From NCBI RefSeq assembly GCF_018449515.1, contig NZ_JAAVUQ010000004.1:310001-374000 (forward strand): DNA of 64,000 nt, written 5' to 3'. The notes under the pieces were generated by a model. It was not told the origin of the DNA. It ran no database searches and saw only the letters and a list, made by a program, of their open reading frames with translations. Positions 8,282 to 17,477 of this stretch are shown piece by piece (position 1 is the first letter of the stretch; the number at the start of each line of letters is the position of its first letter). The stretch comes from Caballeronia sp. dw_19. GTDB taxonomy: Bacteria; Pseudomonadota; Gammaproteobacteria; Burkholderiales; Burkholderiaceae. The translations under genes and the position numbers were made by a program.

Positions 8282-9484
8282 TCAAGCCTTCTTGAAGCGG
8301 GCTGCCTCTTCCGAGCCCGAGGTCGCATTGCCTGCGCTGTATGAATGCGCGCCCACGCCGGCGAGACGTCCGCCGTCGACGATCAGATACTCTTCGCGAA
8401 TGGGTTCCTTGGCGAACCAGCACTCGAGAATCTCGCGCGTACCTGCAGCGTAACGAGCCTGAGCAGAAAGCGTCGTCCCCGACGTATGCGGCGTCATGCC
8501 CTGATGCGGCATGGTCCGCCACGGATGATCGCTCGGAGCCGGCTGCGGGAACCAGACATCGCCCGCATAGCCCGCGAGTTGACCGGATTCCAGCGCACGC
8601 ACAATGGCGTCGCGATCCACAATTTTCCCGCGTGCCGTGTTGATGATGTACGCACCACGCTTCATCTTGCTGATCATCTTCTCGTCGAAAAGATGCTCGG
8701 TTTCCGGGTGCAACGGACAATTGATGGTGACGATATCGCAGACACGCGCCATCGATTCAGCCGTGGGGTGCCAGGTGGCGCCAAGCTCGCGCTCGACCGC
8801 TTCCGGCAGACGATGCCGATCCGTGTAGTGCAGCTTGACGTCGAACGGTTTGAGCCGGCGCAAGACCGCCGCGCCAATCCGCCCGGCCGCCACGGTCCCA
8901 ACGTTCATCCCTTCAAGATCGTACGCACGCGAGACGCAATCCGCGATATTCCAGCCGCCCTTCTTGACCCATTCATGTGACGGCAGATAATTCCGGACCT
9001 GCGACAGGATCATCATGACAACGTGCTCAGCCACGCTGATGCTGTTGCAAAACGTCACTTCGGCCACCGTGATACCGCGATCGATCGCTGCCTGCAAATC
9101 GACGTGGTCCGAGCCAATACCTGCTGTCAGCGCGAGCTTGAGCTTCGGCGCGCGGGCGATCCTCTCGGCCGTCAGATATGCCGGCCAGAACGGCTGCGAA
9201 ATGACGATCTCCGCATCTTCCAGTTCACGCTCGAACGTCGAATTGGGGCCATCCTTGTCGGACGTAACAACCAGGGTATGTCCCTGCGATTCGAGGAACT
9301 TGCGCAAGCCCAGCTCGCCGGACACGCTGCCCAGCAATTCGCCCGGCTTGAAGTCGATTGCCTTCGGTGTCGGCGCGCTTTGTCCGTCGTGATACTTCGT
9401 GATGGCGGGAATGTCGTCCCGGGCGTACTTCTTCGGCATACCGTCGACGGGGTCATCATATAAAACGCATAGAACCTTGGCCAT
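8282..9484 (-). CDS. fdh: NAD-dependent formate dehydrogenase
   Basis: 400 aa, the same length as Pseudomonas sp. 101 FDH. The enzyme oxidises formate to CO2 with reduction of NAD+, in the cytoplasm and without metal or molybdenum cofactor. Visible hallmarks: the long N-terminal FDH extension, N147 (FCNSIS), the coenzyme fold VGTVAAGRIG (~196-204), D222 in HYTDRHRLP that sets NAD specificity, R285 (NTARG), Q314 (WFPQPAP) and H333 (TPHTSGTT) of the catalytic set, and the C-terminal GAHSYSAGNATSGSEEAARF tail typical of bacterial FDH. I chose ATG 9484 because MAKVLCVLYDDPVDG is the family N-terminus. A LysR gene lies upstream on the same strand, with a T-N11-A palindrome between them. Confidence 0.96.
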   Translation of the reverse strand: MAKVLCVLYDDPVDGMPKKYARDDIPAITKYHDGQSAPTPKAIDFKPGELLGSVSGELGLRKFLESQGHTLVVTSDKDGPNSTFERELEDAEIVISQPFWPAYLTAERIARAPKLKLALTAGIGSDHVDLQAAIDRGITVAEVTFCNSISVAEHVVMMILSQVRNYLPSHEWVKKGGWNIADCVSRAYDLEGMNVGTVAAGRIGAAVLRRLKPFDVKLHYTDRHRLPEAVERELGATWHPTAESMARVCDIVTINCPLHPETEHLFDEKMISKMKRGAYIINTARGKIVDRDAIVRALESGQLAGYAGDVWFPQPAPSDHPWRTMPHQGMTPHTSGTTLSAQARYAAGTREILECWFAKEPIREEYLIVDGGRLAGVGAHSYSAGNATSGSEEAARFKKA

Positions 9485-9628
9485 GACTGTCTCACTCCAC
9501 TCTGATTTGGATAACACCGGCGCCGATGTCCCGGCGCCGCCTTGGTCGTTACGTGGGGCTGGCACGTCGACACAGCACAGTGTCTCCAAGTACTCGCGGA
9601 GGGTCCAATCGTTTGGATGAATCAGGTG

Positions 9629-9643
9629 ATAAGCGCTTCTTAT
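9629..9643. promoter_or_regulatory. LysR-type box upstream of fdh
   Basis: ATAAG-N5-CTTAT (9629-9643) has T9630 and A9642 separated by exactly 11 bases. It lies ~145 bases before the fdh start and just past the end of the adjacent LysR gene, a good position for activator binding. Confidence 0.5.
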
Positions 9644-9685
9644 GAAGGCGCGCAAGCATGCGCAGACAGCGGCGCATGTCGCGCC

Positions 9686-10633
9686 TTAAACGGTCACCGG
9701 GCCTTGCGATGCGCGCGCAGCGTCGGGCAGCAATGCGTCGAACTCCCGTTGCAGATCAAGCTGCTCTGCCGCTCTCCAGATGGCGGCAACAAGGGGCGGA
9801 GGCGGATTCCGATTGCGCGCGATAAGACCAATACCGCGCGTCAACTCCGGCAATAAAAGCGACGCACGCACACGACTGCCCGCGGGCAGGACGCTTAGAA
9901 GGCTATGCGGAAACACGCTGAACAAGCCTGCATGTTGAACGTGCGCGTAGAGAGACAAAAGAGAGTCGGTTTCGAGAACCACGGTGGGCAGCACGTTCTC
10001 GCGTCGGAACGCGGCATTGATCACTTGCCGGTTCTGCATGGTGGCGGTCAACAGACCAAGCGGCAATCCACCCACGCTGCTCCATTGCACCGTGCCCGCG
10101 TCAAACACATCGCCTGCGCTGGAGGGCGACAGAAGCAGGTAACGTTCGAAATAGAGAGGCAACACGCTGAACCCTGCCTGCACCTGGCCGTCGAGATAGG
10201 TCAGGCCGACATCGAGTTCATGCTCGTCCAGTTGACGCAGGATCGCGTCGGAGCTGAGCGAGCGAACCTCATAGTGCATATGCGGATGCTCACGCATGCA
10301 CGGTGCGAGCATGCTGGCGGTCACCGGCATGACTGTCGGAATCGCGCCTATGCGAAGCGTCCCGATCAGCCTGACCTGCGCAGCGGACGCATCCTGCCGC
10401 ATGTTCTGCAGCGACGCGAGCGTTTGCCTCGCCCAGCCAAGCACACGCTCACCGTCTTCCGTAAAGCCTACGAAGCGCCGCGTCCGCTCGACAATGACCA
10501 GCCCCAGTTCGGCCTCAAGCGTACGGATGGCCGACGACAGCGCAGGTTGGGAAACGTGACAGGCTTCTGCTGCTCGCGCGAAATGTTTTTCGCGCGCCAG
10601 CGTGACGAGATACTCGAGTTGCCGAATGAACAT
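9686..10633 (-). CDS. LysR-type transcriptional regulator next to fdh
   Basis: 315 aa from ATG 10633 (MFIRQLEYLVTLAREKHFARAA). The longer open frame reaching 10849 would run over the M24 gene end and add unrelated residues. The HTH is at ~1-60 (ACHVSQPALSSAIRTLEAELGL), followed by a two-lobed effector domain from ~90. It lies 52 bases from fdh's regulatory box and on the same strand as fdh and the M24 gene, so control of fdh is the natural inference. Confidence 0.9.
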   Translation of the reverse strand: MFIRQLEYLVTLAREKHFARAAEACHVSQPALSSAIRTLEAELGLVIVERTRRFVGFTEDGERVLGWARQTLASLQNMRQDASAAQVRLIGTLRIGAIPTVMPVTASMLAPCMREHPHMHYEVRSLSSDAILRQLDEHELDVGLTYLDGQVQAGFSVLPLYFERYLLLSPSSAGDVFDAGTVQWSSVGGLPLGLLTATMQNRQVINAAFRRENVLPTVVLETDSLLSLYAHVQHAGLFSVFPHSLLSVLPAGSRVRASLLLPELTRGIGLIARNRNPPPPLVAAIWRAAEQLDLQREFDALLPDAARASQGPVTV

Positions 10634-10668
10634 TGCGTCCTTTGTTAGCGTTTCTTCGCCGACACGAC

Positions 10669-11328
10669 TCAGGCAAGCAGGTCCTCGTAGAACGAGCCGA
10701 ACGGCCTTGCAGGATGCGCGAGCTGAATCTCCAGTATCCAGAGCCCGGCCTCCGGATGCGGCTCGAAATTCCCGAGATTGCCCGCCTTGAAGATCGCGTG
10801 CGGGAAATCGCTCACGCGATGCCCCTTGATGTCGAGGTTCAGTTTCCACCCAAGCGCCGACGCACGCTCCGCCGCGTAGTCATACAACGCCGTGCCGCCG
10901 GCGCCCGTCGTTCGCCAATGGTGCTCGACCTCATCGAACACGGTCTTTGCCGCATCCGCGCACGCTTTCATCTCCGCGTCTGCGCCGACCACGAAGGTCG
11001 CGCCCGCATCGCCTTCATGTCCTTTCCAGACCACACCGAGATCGACAAAAAAAATGTCGTCGTCTTTCAGACGCAGGTCTTCCTCGGAACGTTGCTTGAA
11101 CGTCCGCAAGGTGTTTTCTCCAAACCGGATCAGGATGGGATGCCAGATTCGCTCCATCCCGAGCTCCTGCAGAACCCGCTTGCACTCGCTCACCGCTTCC
11201 GACTCGAGCATTCCGGGTTGAATCCGGGCCGCCACCTGTTCGACGACTTCCCACGTTTTGTCGCGCGCGTAATGCATCGACTCGAGAACGAATTTCTCTC
11301 CGACCGCTTGTTGCGTGGTGTTGCTCAC
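10669..11328 (-). CDS. M24 family (Xaa-Pro aminopeptidase-like) protein
   Basis: 219 aa, a short M24 pita-bread protein without the N-terminal creatinase domain. Metal-ligand positions are visible: FFVDLG (Asp), HEGDAGATFV (Asp), IKGHRVSDFPH (His) and WILEIQLA (Glu). This stand-alone type is common in proteobacteria and annotated as aminopeptidase P family; its substrate is unknown. The stop is 35 bases before the LysR start, so M24, LysR and fdh could be cotranscribed. Confidence 0.85.
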   Translation of the reverse strand: MSNTTQQAVGEKFVLESMHYARDKTWEVVEQVAARIQPGMLESEAVSECKRVLQELGMERIWHPILIRFGENTLRTFKQRSEEDLRLKDDDIFFVDLGVVWKGHEGDAGATFVVGADAEMKACADAAKTVFDEVEHHWRTTGAGGTALYDYAAERASALGWKLNLDIKGHRVSDFPHAIFKAGNLGNFEPHPEAGLWILEIQLAHPARPFGSFYEDLLA

Positions 11329-11865
11329 TCAATCTCTCCGGCTTCGTTATATTCGGATAAATATATCGATGACCACTGGGAAAGTCCATTTCCGCACCTT
11401 GCGGGAGACGGGAACGGCGTATTTCCTCTCGGCATCATGGTCATATTCTACGCAGGGTCCGCTCGCGTGCGGATTGACCGATCCCCTCCCGCATGGCCAC
11501 GCTAATCGTGTCGTGGAATTTCCCGATGGTAACCGCCGCGTGGAAACTCGCCCCGGCGCTAGCGGCCGGTTGATTATTGGCCGGTAGCGCATGCTCCGCA
11601 TCCGGGATTACGCTTCGCCTGACCAGGCAGCACCACCGTTACCTGTAAGCGGCCGGCCATGCACGACCGGCATGCCAAGACCGGTAAAAACCAGAGATAG
11701 AGGAACGTAGCCATGCGCTTTCGTCATGGTAGACATGACGATATATCGATTGTGATGGCTATTTTGCGACCCTACATTTTTCATGCACGGACAAATGCTG
11801 GCGGGCGCGACCGCTCACCCGGCGCATAGGTCAGACATCTCACTTAACCACCCACGGAGTCGGCG
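11329..11865. promoter_or_regulatory. 537-bp divergent region with repeated ATATATCGAT
   Basis: No gene is recognisable. The 10-mer ATATATCGAT occurs twice, at 11361-11370 (32 bases from the M24 start) and at 11741-11750 (115 bases before the ABC operon). The second copy overlaps the palindrome CGATATATCG (11739-11748). These are candidate binding sites for one regulator acting on both flanking units. Confidence 0.35.
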
Positions 11866-12960
11866 ATGAAAAAATTCAGCACGGGACGGCGGCAAGCCTT
11901 CAAGACGATCGGCGCAGCGCTCGCAGCGTCCACGCTGCCGGCGCCGTTTCTCAATCTCAGAGCCCAGGAACACAATTTTTCGGGCAAGACGCTACGTCTG
12001 CTGACCTGGTCAGACGATACGGGAACTGCCGCGTTGCACAATATAGCGGCTACGTTCACGGCGAAAACCGGCGCGAAGGTGATCGCGGACCGCGCGGACG
12101 GCACCTCCGGCATGGTCGCCAAGGTGAAGGCCGCGGGCGACCGCCCCACCTATGACGTGATCACGCTCGCGGGCGTAGGCGCCTCGGGTCTCGGCGATGC
12201 GGGCCTGCTAGTCAAGCCCGACCTCGACAAGCTGCCGAATCTCAAGGAGGTGGCGGCGCGGTATCGAACCGGTGCAGATGGGTTTGGTGTCGGCTACCTG
12301 CTGTGGTCCGACGGGCTGATCTACAACACGTCGACGGTCAAGACACCGCCGGCGTCCTATGAAGCGCTGTGGGATCCCAAATACTCAGGCCGCATTTTCT
12401 TGCCGCCGCCCGAGTTTGCCGAGGCGGTCGATCTGGCGATCATCGCTGCAAAAATGTCGGGCGGTTCGCAGCAGAACATTGATCCGGGTTTCAAAAAGCT
12501 TGCAGAACTGAAGGACCGCGTGATGACGCTCGGCGAGAATCCGAATCAGGTCGCCGACCTGTTTCGCACGGGCTCGCTCGATATCGGCGGCATCTATTCG
12601 CCCGCGTTCTTTCCCGACCAGATCAGGAAACCCGAATACAAGATGGGCGTGACGTACGGTATGAAGGAAGGCTTTGCCACGCAGTTGATGTTCACGGTGA
12701 TTCCGAAATCGCACCCTGGCGACCTCGATCTGATTCACGCGTTCATCAACCATTCTCTCGATGCAGGCGTGCAAGGCCGGATGGCCGCTGACGTGCTGAA
12801 CGGCCCGGTGAATTCGAAGGCGATCATTCCTGCCGAGAGCCTCAGGTACGTGCCGAGCCCGCAGCAGATCGCTGAGAAGTCCGTACTGCACGACGACAAG
12901 TCGCTTGCCGTGGTACAGGCCGCGTGGATCAAGCGCTATACCGAGATCTTCTCGGCGTGA
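11866..12960 (+). CDS. Polyamine-type ABC transporter substrate-binding protein
   Basis: 364 aa. The N-terminus has a twin-arginine export signal (GRRQAFKTIG, hydrophobic AALAASTLPAPF, then RAQEH), so the protein is probably exported folded to the periplasm. The remainder resembles the PotD/spermidine-putrescine binding family: LRLLTWSDDTGT near the start, YDVITLAGVGASGL, GVGYLLWSDGLIYN, and PALWDPKYSGRI-like text. It is first of a four-gene importer (binding protein, two permeases, ATPase) with intergenic gaps of only a few bases. The ligand could be a polyamine, opine or other small cation. Confidence 0.9.
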   Translation: MKKFSTGRRQAFKTIGAALAASTLPAPFLNLRAQEHNFSGKTLRLLTWSDDTGTAALHNIAATFTAKTGAKVIADRADGTSGMVAKVKAAGDRPTYDVITLAGVGASGLGDAGLLVKPDLDKLPNLKEVAARYRTGADGFGVGYLLWSDGLIYNTSTVKTPPASYEALWDPKYSGRIFLPPPEFAEAVDLAIIAAKMSGGSQQNIDPGFKKLAELKDRVMTLGENPNQVADLFRTGSLDIGGIYSPAFFPDQIRKPEYKMGVTYGMKEGFATQLMFTVIPKSHPGDLDLIHAFINHSLDAGVQGRMAADVLNGPVNSKAIIPAESLRYVPSPQQIAEKSVLHDDKSLAVVQAAWIKRYTEIFSA

Positions 12961-12962
12961 CG

Positions 12963-13889
12963 ATGGCGGAACTCTCTTCGCAGCGTGCCGGACCGGGGGC
13001 GCCGGACCAGCCGGTTGCCCCTGCATCGGGAGCCGCACTACCCCGTGCGCGGCCGTGGCTGCTGCTCGCCCCGATCCTCGCGTTTCTCGCCGTGCTCGCG
13101 GCGGCGGCCCTCGTGGTCCTGCGCATGAGCTTCGGCGCGCAGGGCGACGAGTGGCACGGGTTCACGTTGCAGAACTATGCGAACCTGGCCGATTCGTATT
13201 TCCTGAAGGCGCTGTGGCTCACGCTGCGGCTCGCGTTCCAGAGCATGGTGTGTGCGGTGCTGCTGGCGATTCCGGTCGCGCTTGCGATGGCACGCACCGA
13301 GTCGCGGCTGGCGCGGCGCCTGCTTCTGGCGGGCGTGCTTTTGCCGCTGCTCGTCAATCTGTTGCTGCAAGGCTATGGCTGGCTCGTGATCCTCGGCCCG
13401 GCCGGTTTGCTCAATCACGCGTTGCTAGCAAGCGGTGTGATCCAGCGTCCGATGCAATGGCTTTATCGTGAGCATGGTGTGCTGCTTGGCCTGATCCAGA
13501 CCGCGTTTCCGCTTGCCGTGCTGCCGTTGTCGAGCGCCATGCGCGCAGTGTCGATCTCGTACGAGGAAGCCGCTGCAACGCTCGGCGCAACGCGCTGGCA
13601 GACGCTGCGTCACATCATGTTGCCCCTCGCGATGCCCGGGCTTGTATCGGGCGCACTGCTCGTGTTCGCCTACAACGCAAGCGCGTTCGCGGTGCCGCTG
13701 CTGCTCGGCGGCCGGCGCGTGCCAATGCTTGCCCTGCTGGTGCATGACGAAGTCTCGCCGCTGCTGAACTGGCCGGCGGCCTCCGCCTCCGGCGTGGTGC
13801 TGATGGTCGCCACACTCACCGTCATGGCGATCTCGCAAAGCCTCGTGCGCCGCACCCAAGGTCTCAAGGTCAAGGAACCGTCCGCATGA
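12963..13889 (+). CDS. ABC transporter permease (PotB type)
   Basis: 308 aa from ATG 12963, two bases after the binding-protein stop. A 40-residue polar leader is followed by PWLLLAPILAFLAVLAAAAL and further hydrophobic segments consistent with the six-helix MetI-like fold. The cytoplasmic EAA loop that contacts the ATPase is EEAAATLGATRWQTLRHIMLPLA (~residues 200-222). The stop overlaps the next permease start (ATGA at 13886). Confidence 0.9.
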   Translation: MAELSSQRAGPGAPDQPVAPASGAALPRARPWLLLAPILAFLAVLAAAALVVLRMSFGAQGDEWHGFTLQNYANLADSYFLKALWLTLRLAFQSMVCAVLLAIPVALAMARTESRLARRLLLAGVLLPLLVNLLLQGYGWLVILGPAGLLNHALLASGVIQRPMQWLYREHGVLLGLIQTAFPLAVLPLSSAMRAVSISYEEAAATLGATRWQTLRHIMLPLAMPGLVSGALLVFAYNASAFAVPLLLGGRRVPMLALLVHDEVSPLLNWPAASASGVVLMVATLTVMAISQSLVRRTQGLKVKEPSA

Positions 13890-14755
13890 GCACCCCATAC
13901 AATCGACTTCCTTCGCGCGCGCGGCTCCTGCCCGCGACCATGCCGGGCCGGCTCAGCAGGTCCGCGGCACTGCTCGCGGCCATTGTCCTGTTCCTTGCCG
14001 CGCTGCCAATCCTGACGATGATCCTGATGTCGTTCAGCGCGTCGGACACGCTGGAATTTCCGCCACCCGGTTACAGCCTGCAATGGTATCGCGCGGCATG
14101 GCACAGCTTTGTCTCGCCCGATGCAAGCGATGTGCTTTCCATGGGTACCGCACTGACGACGAGCCTGATCGTCGCGGTGTCGACGATGATCATCGCGACG
14201 CTGGTCTCGGTGCCCGCCGCGTATGCGTTGAGCCGCTGCCGCTTTCGAGGCAAGTCGGCCGTCGAACAGCTCGTTGCGTTGCCGCTCGTCTATCCACTGG
14301 TGATGCTCGGGCTGTCGCTGCTGCTGGTCTTTAACGTGCTGCCCGTGGAGCTCGGCGTGTTCCGGCTCATCATTGCACACGTGATTCTCGCGCTGCCATT
14401 CACGGTGAAGAACTGCGCGGCGTCGGCGGCGTCGATTGGCCCGGAATTCGAGGAAGCCGCCTGCGTGATGGGTGCGAGCCCGCGCCGCGCCATGTTCGAC
14501 GTGGTGTTGCCGCTGATGCGTCCCGGCATCCTGGCCGGCATGCTGTTCGCGTTCATCATCTCGTTCAACGAATTCACGGTGACGTTCTTCCTGTACGGCA
14601 TCAACACGATGACGCTGCCGGTGTGGCTCTACAGCCGCACGGTGTCGTCGCTCGACCCGACCGTGTTTTCGTTCGCGGTCTTTATTGTTGCCATCGACTT
14701 CGCGCTGATCTGGCTGCTTGAAAAGCTGATTGGCGACAAGGGCGTCGCGCTCTGA
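13886..14755 (+). CDS. ABC transporter permease (PotC type)
   Basis: 289 aa. Hydrophobic segments include LSRSAALLAAIVLFLAALPIL near residue 30 and the MetI-like core. The EAA loop is EEAACVMGASPRRAMFDVVLPLM (~residues 190-212). Its start overlaps the PotB-type gene by four bases, implying coupled synthesis of the heterodimeric channel. The ATPase gene follows after 25 bases. Confidence 0.9.
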   Translation: MSTPYNRLPSRARLLPATMPGRLSRSAALLAAIVLFLAALPILTMILMSFSASDTLEFPPPGYSLQWYRAAWHSFVSPDASDVLSMGTALTTSLIVAVSTMIIATLVSVPAAYALSRCRFRGKSAVEQLVALPLVYPLVMLGLSLLLVFNVLPVELGVFRLIIAHVILALPFTVKNCAASAASIGPEFEEAACVMGASPRRAMFDVVLPLMRPGILAGMLFAFIISFNEFTVTFFLYGINTMTLPVWLYSRTVSSLDPTVFSFAVFIVAIDFALIWLLEKLIGDKGVAL

Positions 14756-14780
14756 GCACGCAAGAATCCAAGGAATCCTC

Positions 14781-15854
14781 ATGACCCATTTGACACTTCA
14801 GGCCGTGACCAAGCGCTTCAACACGGCATACGCCGTCGACCACGTCGATCTGAGCGTCCCGGATGGCAAGCTGGTCTGCTTTCTCGGCCCGTCCGGCTGC
14901 GGCAAGACGACCTTGCTGCGCATGATCGCGGGACTTGAGACGCCGAGCTCCGGCAGCGTGACTTTTGCGGGCCGCGACATCACCCACCTGCCGGCGAACC
15001 AGCGCGATTTCGGCATGGTGTTCCAGTCGCTGGCGTTGTTTCCGCACATGAGCGTCGCCGAAAATATCGCGTACCCGCTGCGGCTTCGCAAAATGGGCAA
15101 GACCGCACAAGGGCGCCGCGTGGCCGAACTGCTCGAACTGATCCAGTTGCCGCACATGGCGAACCGGCCGGTCACGCAGCTCTCCGGCGGACAGCGTCAA
15201 CGCGTGGCGATCGCGCGAGCGATCGCATCGTCGCCGAAACTGTTGCTGCTCGACGAACCACTCTCCGCACTGGACGCCAAGCTGCGCGAATCGATGCAGG
15301 TCGAAATCCGCCTGCTGCAGCAACGCCTTGGCATCACGACGATCATGGTCACGCACGACCAGCGCGAAGCGATGACGATGGCCGACGAGATCGTCGTGAT
15401 GGAAAAGGGCCGCATTGCGCAGGTCGGCAAGCCGCTCGACATCTACCGGAATCCGGTCAGCGAGTTCGTCGCCGACTTCATCGGGCTCGGCAACATCCTT
15501 GCGGTCACGCATGACGGACGCGGCGGCGTGAAGCTGCCGGGCGGCCAGCAGATTGTCGTGGCTAATCCCGCCCGGATGCCCGAATCCATGGTGGACATCC
15601 GCCTGCTGATCCGTCCCGAAGATGTCTGCGTGAAGCACGTCTCGACCACCAGTGGTCCTAACTGTCTCGCTGGTACGGTCACGTTTATCCGCGATGTCGG
15701 CGCCACGCTGGAAGCGACGATCGACTGCGCCGGCTTCACGCTGACAGCCGCCACCACGCAGCGAGAAACGCCCGGCCTCAGCCTTGGCATGCAGGTGCTG
15801 GCCGAATTGCCCGCGCACGCGTGCAAGCTGATTGCGGCGCGCCCGCTTCATTGA
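14781..15854 (+). CDS. ABC transporter ATP-binding protein (PotA type)
   Basis: 357 aa from ATG 14781, preceded by AAGGAA. Walker A is GPSGCGKTTLLR (~35-46), the Q-loop is VFQSLALFPHM, the signature is LSGGQRQRVAIARA, Walker B is LLLLDEPLSALD, and the switch His is in MVTHDQREAM. Residues ~240-357 form the TOBE domain (IRPEDVC) typical of spermidine/iron/molybdate-type importers. It drives the importer encoded just upstream. Confidence 0.93.
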   Translation: MTHLTLQAVTKRFNTAYAVDHVDLSVPDGKLVCFLGPSGCGKTTLLRMIAGLETPSSGSVTFAGRDITHLPANQRDFGMVFQSLALFPHMSVAENIAYPLRLRKMGKTAQGRRVAELLELIQLPHMANRPVTQLSGGQRQRVAIARAIASSPKLLLLDEPLSALDAKLRESMQVEIRLLQQRLGITTIMVTHDQREAMTMADEIVVMEKGRIAQVGKPLDIYRNPVSEFVADFIGLGNILAVTHDGRGGVKLPGGQQIVVANPARMPESMVDIRLLIRPEDVCVKHVSTTSGPNCLAGTVTFIRDVGATLEATIDCAGFTLTAATTQRETPGLSLGMQVLAELPAHACKLIAARPLH

Positions 15855-16397
15855 ATCCGCTTCAATTAATTTACCCTGAACCGCGTCGGGCTGAGCGCGC
15901 TGGCCTGGCGGTTCGACTTGCCCTTGCAAGCCGCAACTGATTACGCCAACAACGTTCGATCCATATACGTAGTACTACGTATATCGAAAGTCAGGCAAGC
16001 ATCTCGAATGACGCAACCTCGCCTGGAACTTGCAGCCATTCCGAAAGCGCCATCGTCAGGTGGATAAACCAAAGACAACCTGAGCACGAAGCGCGACGTT
16101 CCCAAATATTGGACTCTCCAGCACACCTCTCATTTCTTGAGCAGCCTCCAGTCGCCGCAGAACGCCCTCCGCCCTTTGACCCGCTAATCAAAATAGTCGG
16201 ACTAGTTAAGGGTATACATTGATTAATTGGCCCAGTGCCTGTTCTAGCATGTCGATACGTCGTCATTCGGCCGTGCGTGCGCTTGAGCATGCGAGTTTCA
16301 CGGAGCGTAGCGACGCCCGGCACCGGCGCTTTCCCGGCCCGCGCCGTCATGTGAAATGAAATGAGTTGTTCAAAAACACCGACACGGGAGAAAGGAC
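15855..16397. other. 543-bp gap between two ABC operons
   Basis: No recognisable gene. It contains the 22-bp palindrome at 15963-15984 listed separately, and an AT-rich stretch around 16195-16225 that could hold the promoter of the ribose-type operon. Confidence 0.4.
15963..15984. promoter_or_regulatory. Perfect 22-bp palindrome
   Basis: ATATACGTAGT is followed directly by its reverse complement ACTACGTATAT, giving a loopless 22-bp perfect palindrome in an otherwise GC-rich region. With no loop it is a poor terminator and better explained as a dimeric repressor operator. It lies 108 bases after the polyamine ABC operon and 413 bases before the ribose-type operon. Confidence 0.5.
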
Positions 16398-17477
16398 ATG
16401 GCGCAAGATCGGGAAGACCTGGGTGATGCACAAAGCGTGCGTCGCGGCTTGCTTCAAGGTGCTGGCCTGACTGCGGCGCTGGCACTGCTAGGCGGCGCGA
16501 TCACACCGGCGCAAGCCGCGGAAGCCGGCCCGTTTCCGGCACACAAGCGCTGGAAGATCGTATTCGTCAATCACGTCACGACCAACCCTTTCTTCGTTCC
16601 CACGCAATACGGCATTCAGGATGCGTCCGCCTTGCTAGGTTTCGATTACCAATGGACCGGCTCGGCCAACGCCGACGTCGGCGAGATGGTCAATGCAGTC
16701 AACGCGGCCATTGCCGCGAAAGCCGATGCAATCGCGGTTCCCATAGTGGACCCCAAGGCATTCAATACGCCGATCCAGAAAGCGCTCGACGCAGGCATCC
16801 CGGTATTTGCATACAACGCCGATGCCCCAAGCGGCAGCGCTAATCCGCGTCTCGCGTATATCGGCCAGGATCTGTATCTGTCGGGCTACCAGATGGGCGA
16901 GCGGATCGTCAGCCTGGTGGATAGCGGCCTCGTCGCACTTTTTATCGCGACACCCGGACAGCTCAACATCCAGCCGCGCCTTGACGGTGCAATCGATGCG
17001 ATCAAGAAATCAGGCAAGAAAATCGATGCGCAAACCATTGCGACAGGAGCGACGGTCAACGAAGAACTCTCGAAGATCAAGTCGTTCTTCCTGGGGCACC
17101 AGGATTTGAAAGGCATGTTCGCCGTCGATGCAGGCAGCACCCAAGGTGTCGCCCAGGTCATGAAGGATTCCAACCTGCCGTCCAAGGGCGTGCACGGCGG
17201 CGGCTTCGACTTGTTGCCGCGCACGGTCGAGCTGATCCACGACGGTTTCCTCGACTTCACGATCGATCAGCAACCTTACGTGCAGGGTTTTTATACCGTG
17301 CTTGAAGCATTCATTTTCCTCTCCTCGGGCGGACTCGTCGGGCCGGCCAACATCAACACTGGCCTGAAGTTCGTTACCAAAGGCACGGTCGACCCGTACC
17401 TGACCACCGAAACGCGGTATGAAGGCAAGAGTACGAAACCTCAGATCGTGCCGCGCACGGGTGCGATCAAGGGGTGA
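16398..17477 (+). CDS. Ribose-type sugar ABC transporter substrate-binding protein
   Basis: 359 aa, preceded by GGGAGAAAGGAC. A twin-arginine signal (VRRGLLQGAG, hydrophobic LTAALALLGGAI, cleavage near AQAAEAG) precedes a periplasmic-binding-protein type I domain (VFVNHVTTNPFFVPTQYGIQ, DAIAVPIVDPKAF, PVFAYNADAP, FAVDAGSTQGV). Family members bind ribose, xylose, inositol or autoinducer-2; the ligand is not evident here. Its stop overlaps the permease start by four bases (GTGA). Confidence 0.9.
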   Translation: MAQDREDLGDAQSVRRGLLQGAGLTAALALLGGAITPAQAAEAGPFPAHKRWKIVFVNHVTTNPFFVPTQYGIQDASALLGFDYQWTGSANADVGEMVNAVNAAIAAKADAIAVPIVDPKAFNTPIQKALDAGIPVFAYNADAPSGSANPRLAYIGQDLYLSGYQMGERIVSLVDSGLVALFIATPGQLNIQPRLDGAIDAIKKSGKKIDAQTIATGATVNEELSKIKSFFLGHQDLKGMFAVDAGSTQGVAQVMKDSNLPSKGVHGGGFDLLPRTVELIHDGFLDFTIDQQPYVQGFYTVLEAFIFLSSGGLVGPANINTGLKFVTKGTVDPYLTTETRYEGKSTKPQIVPRTGAIKG

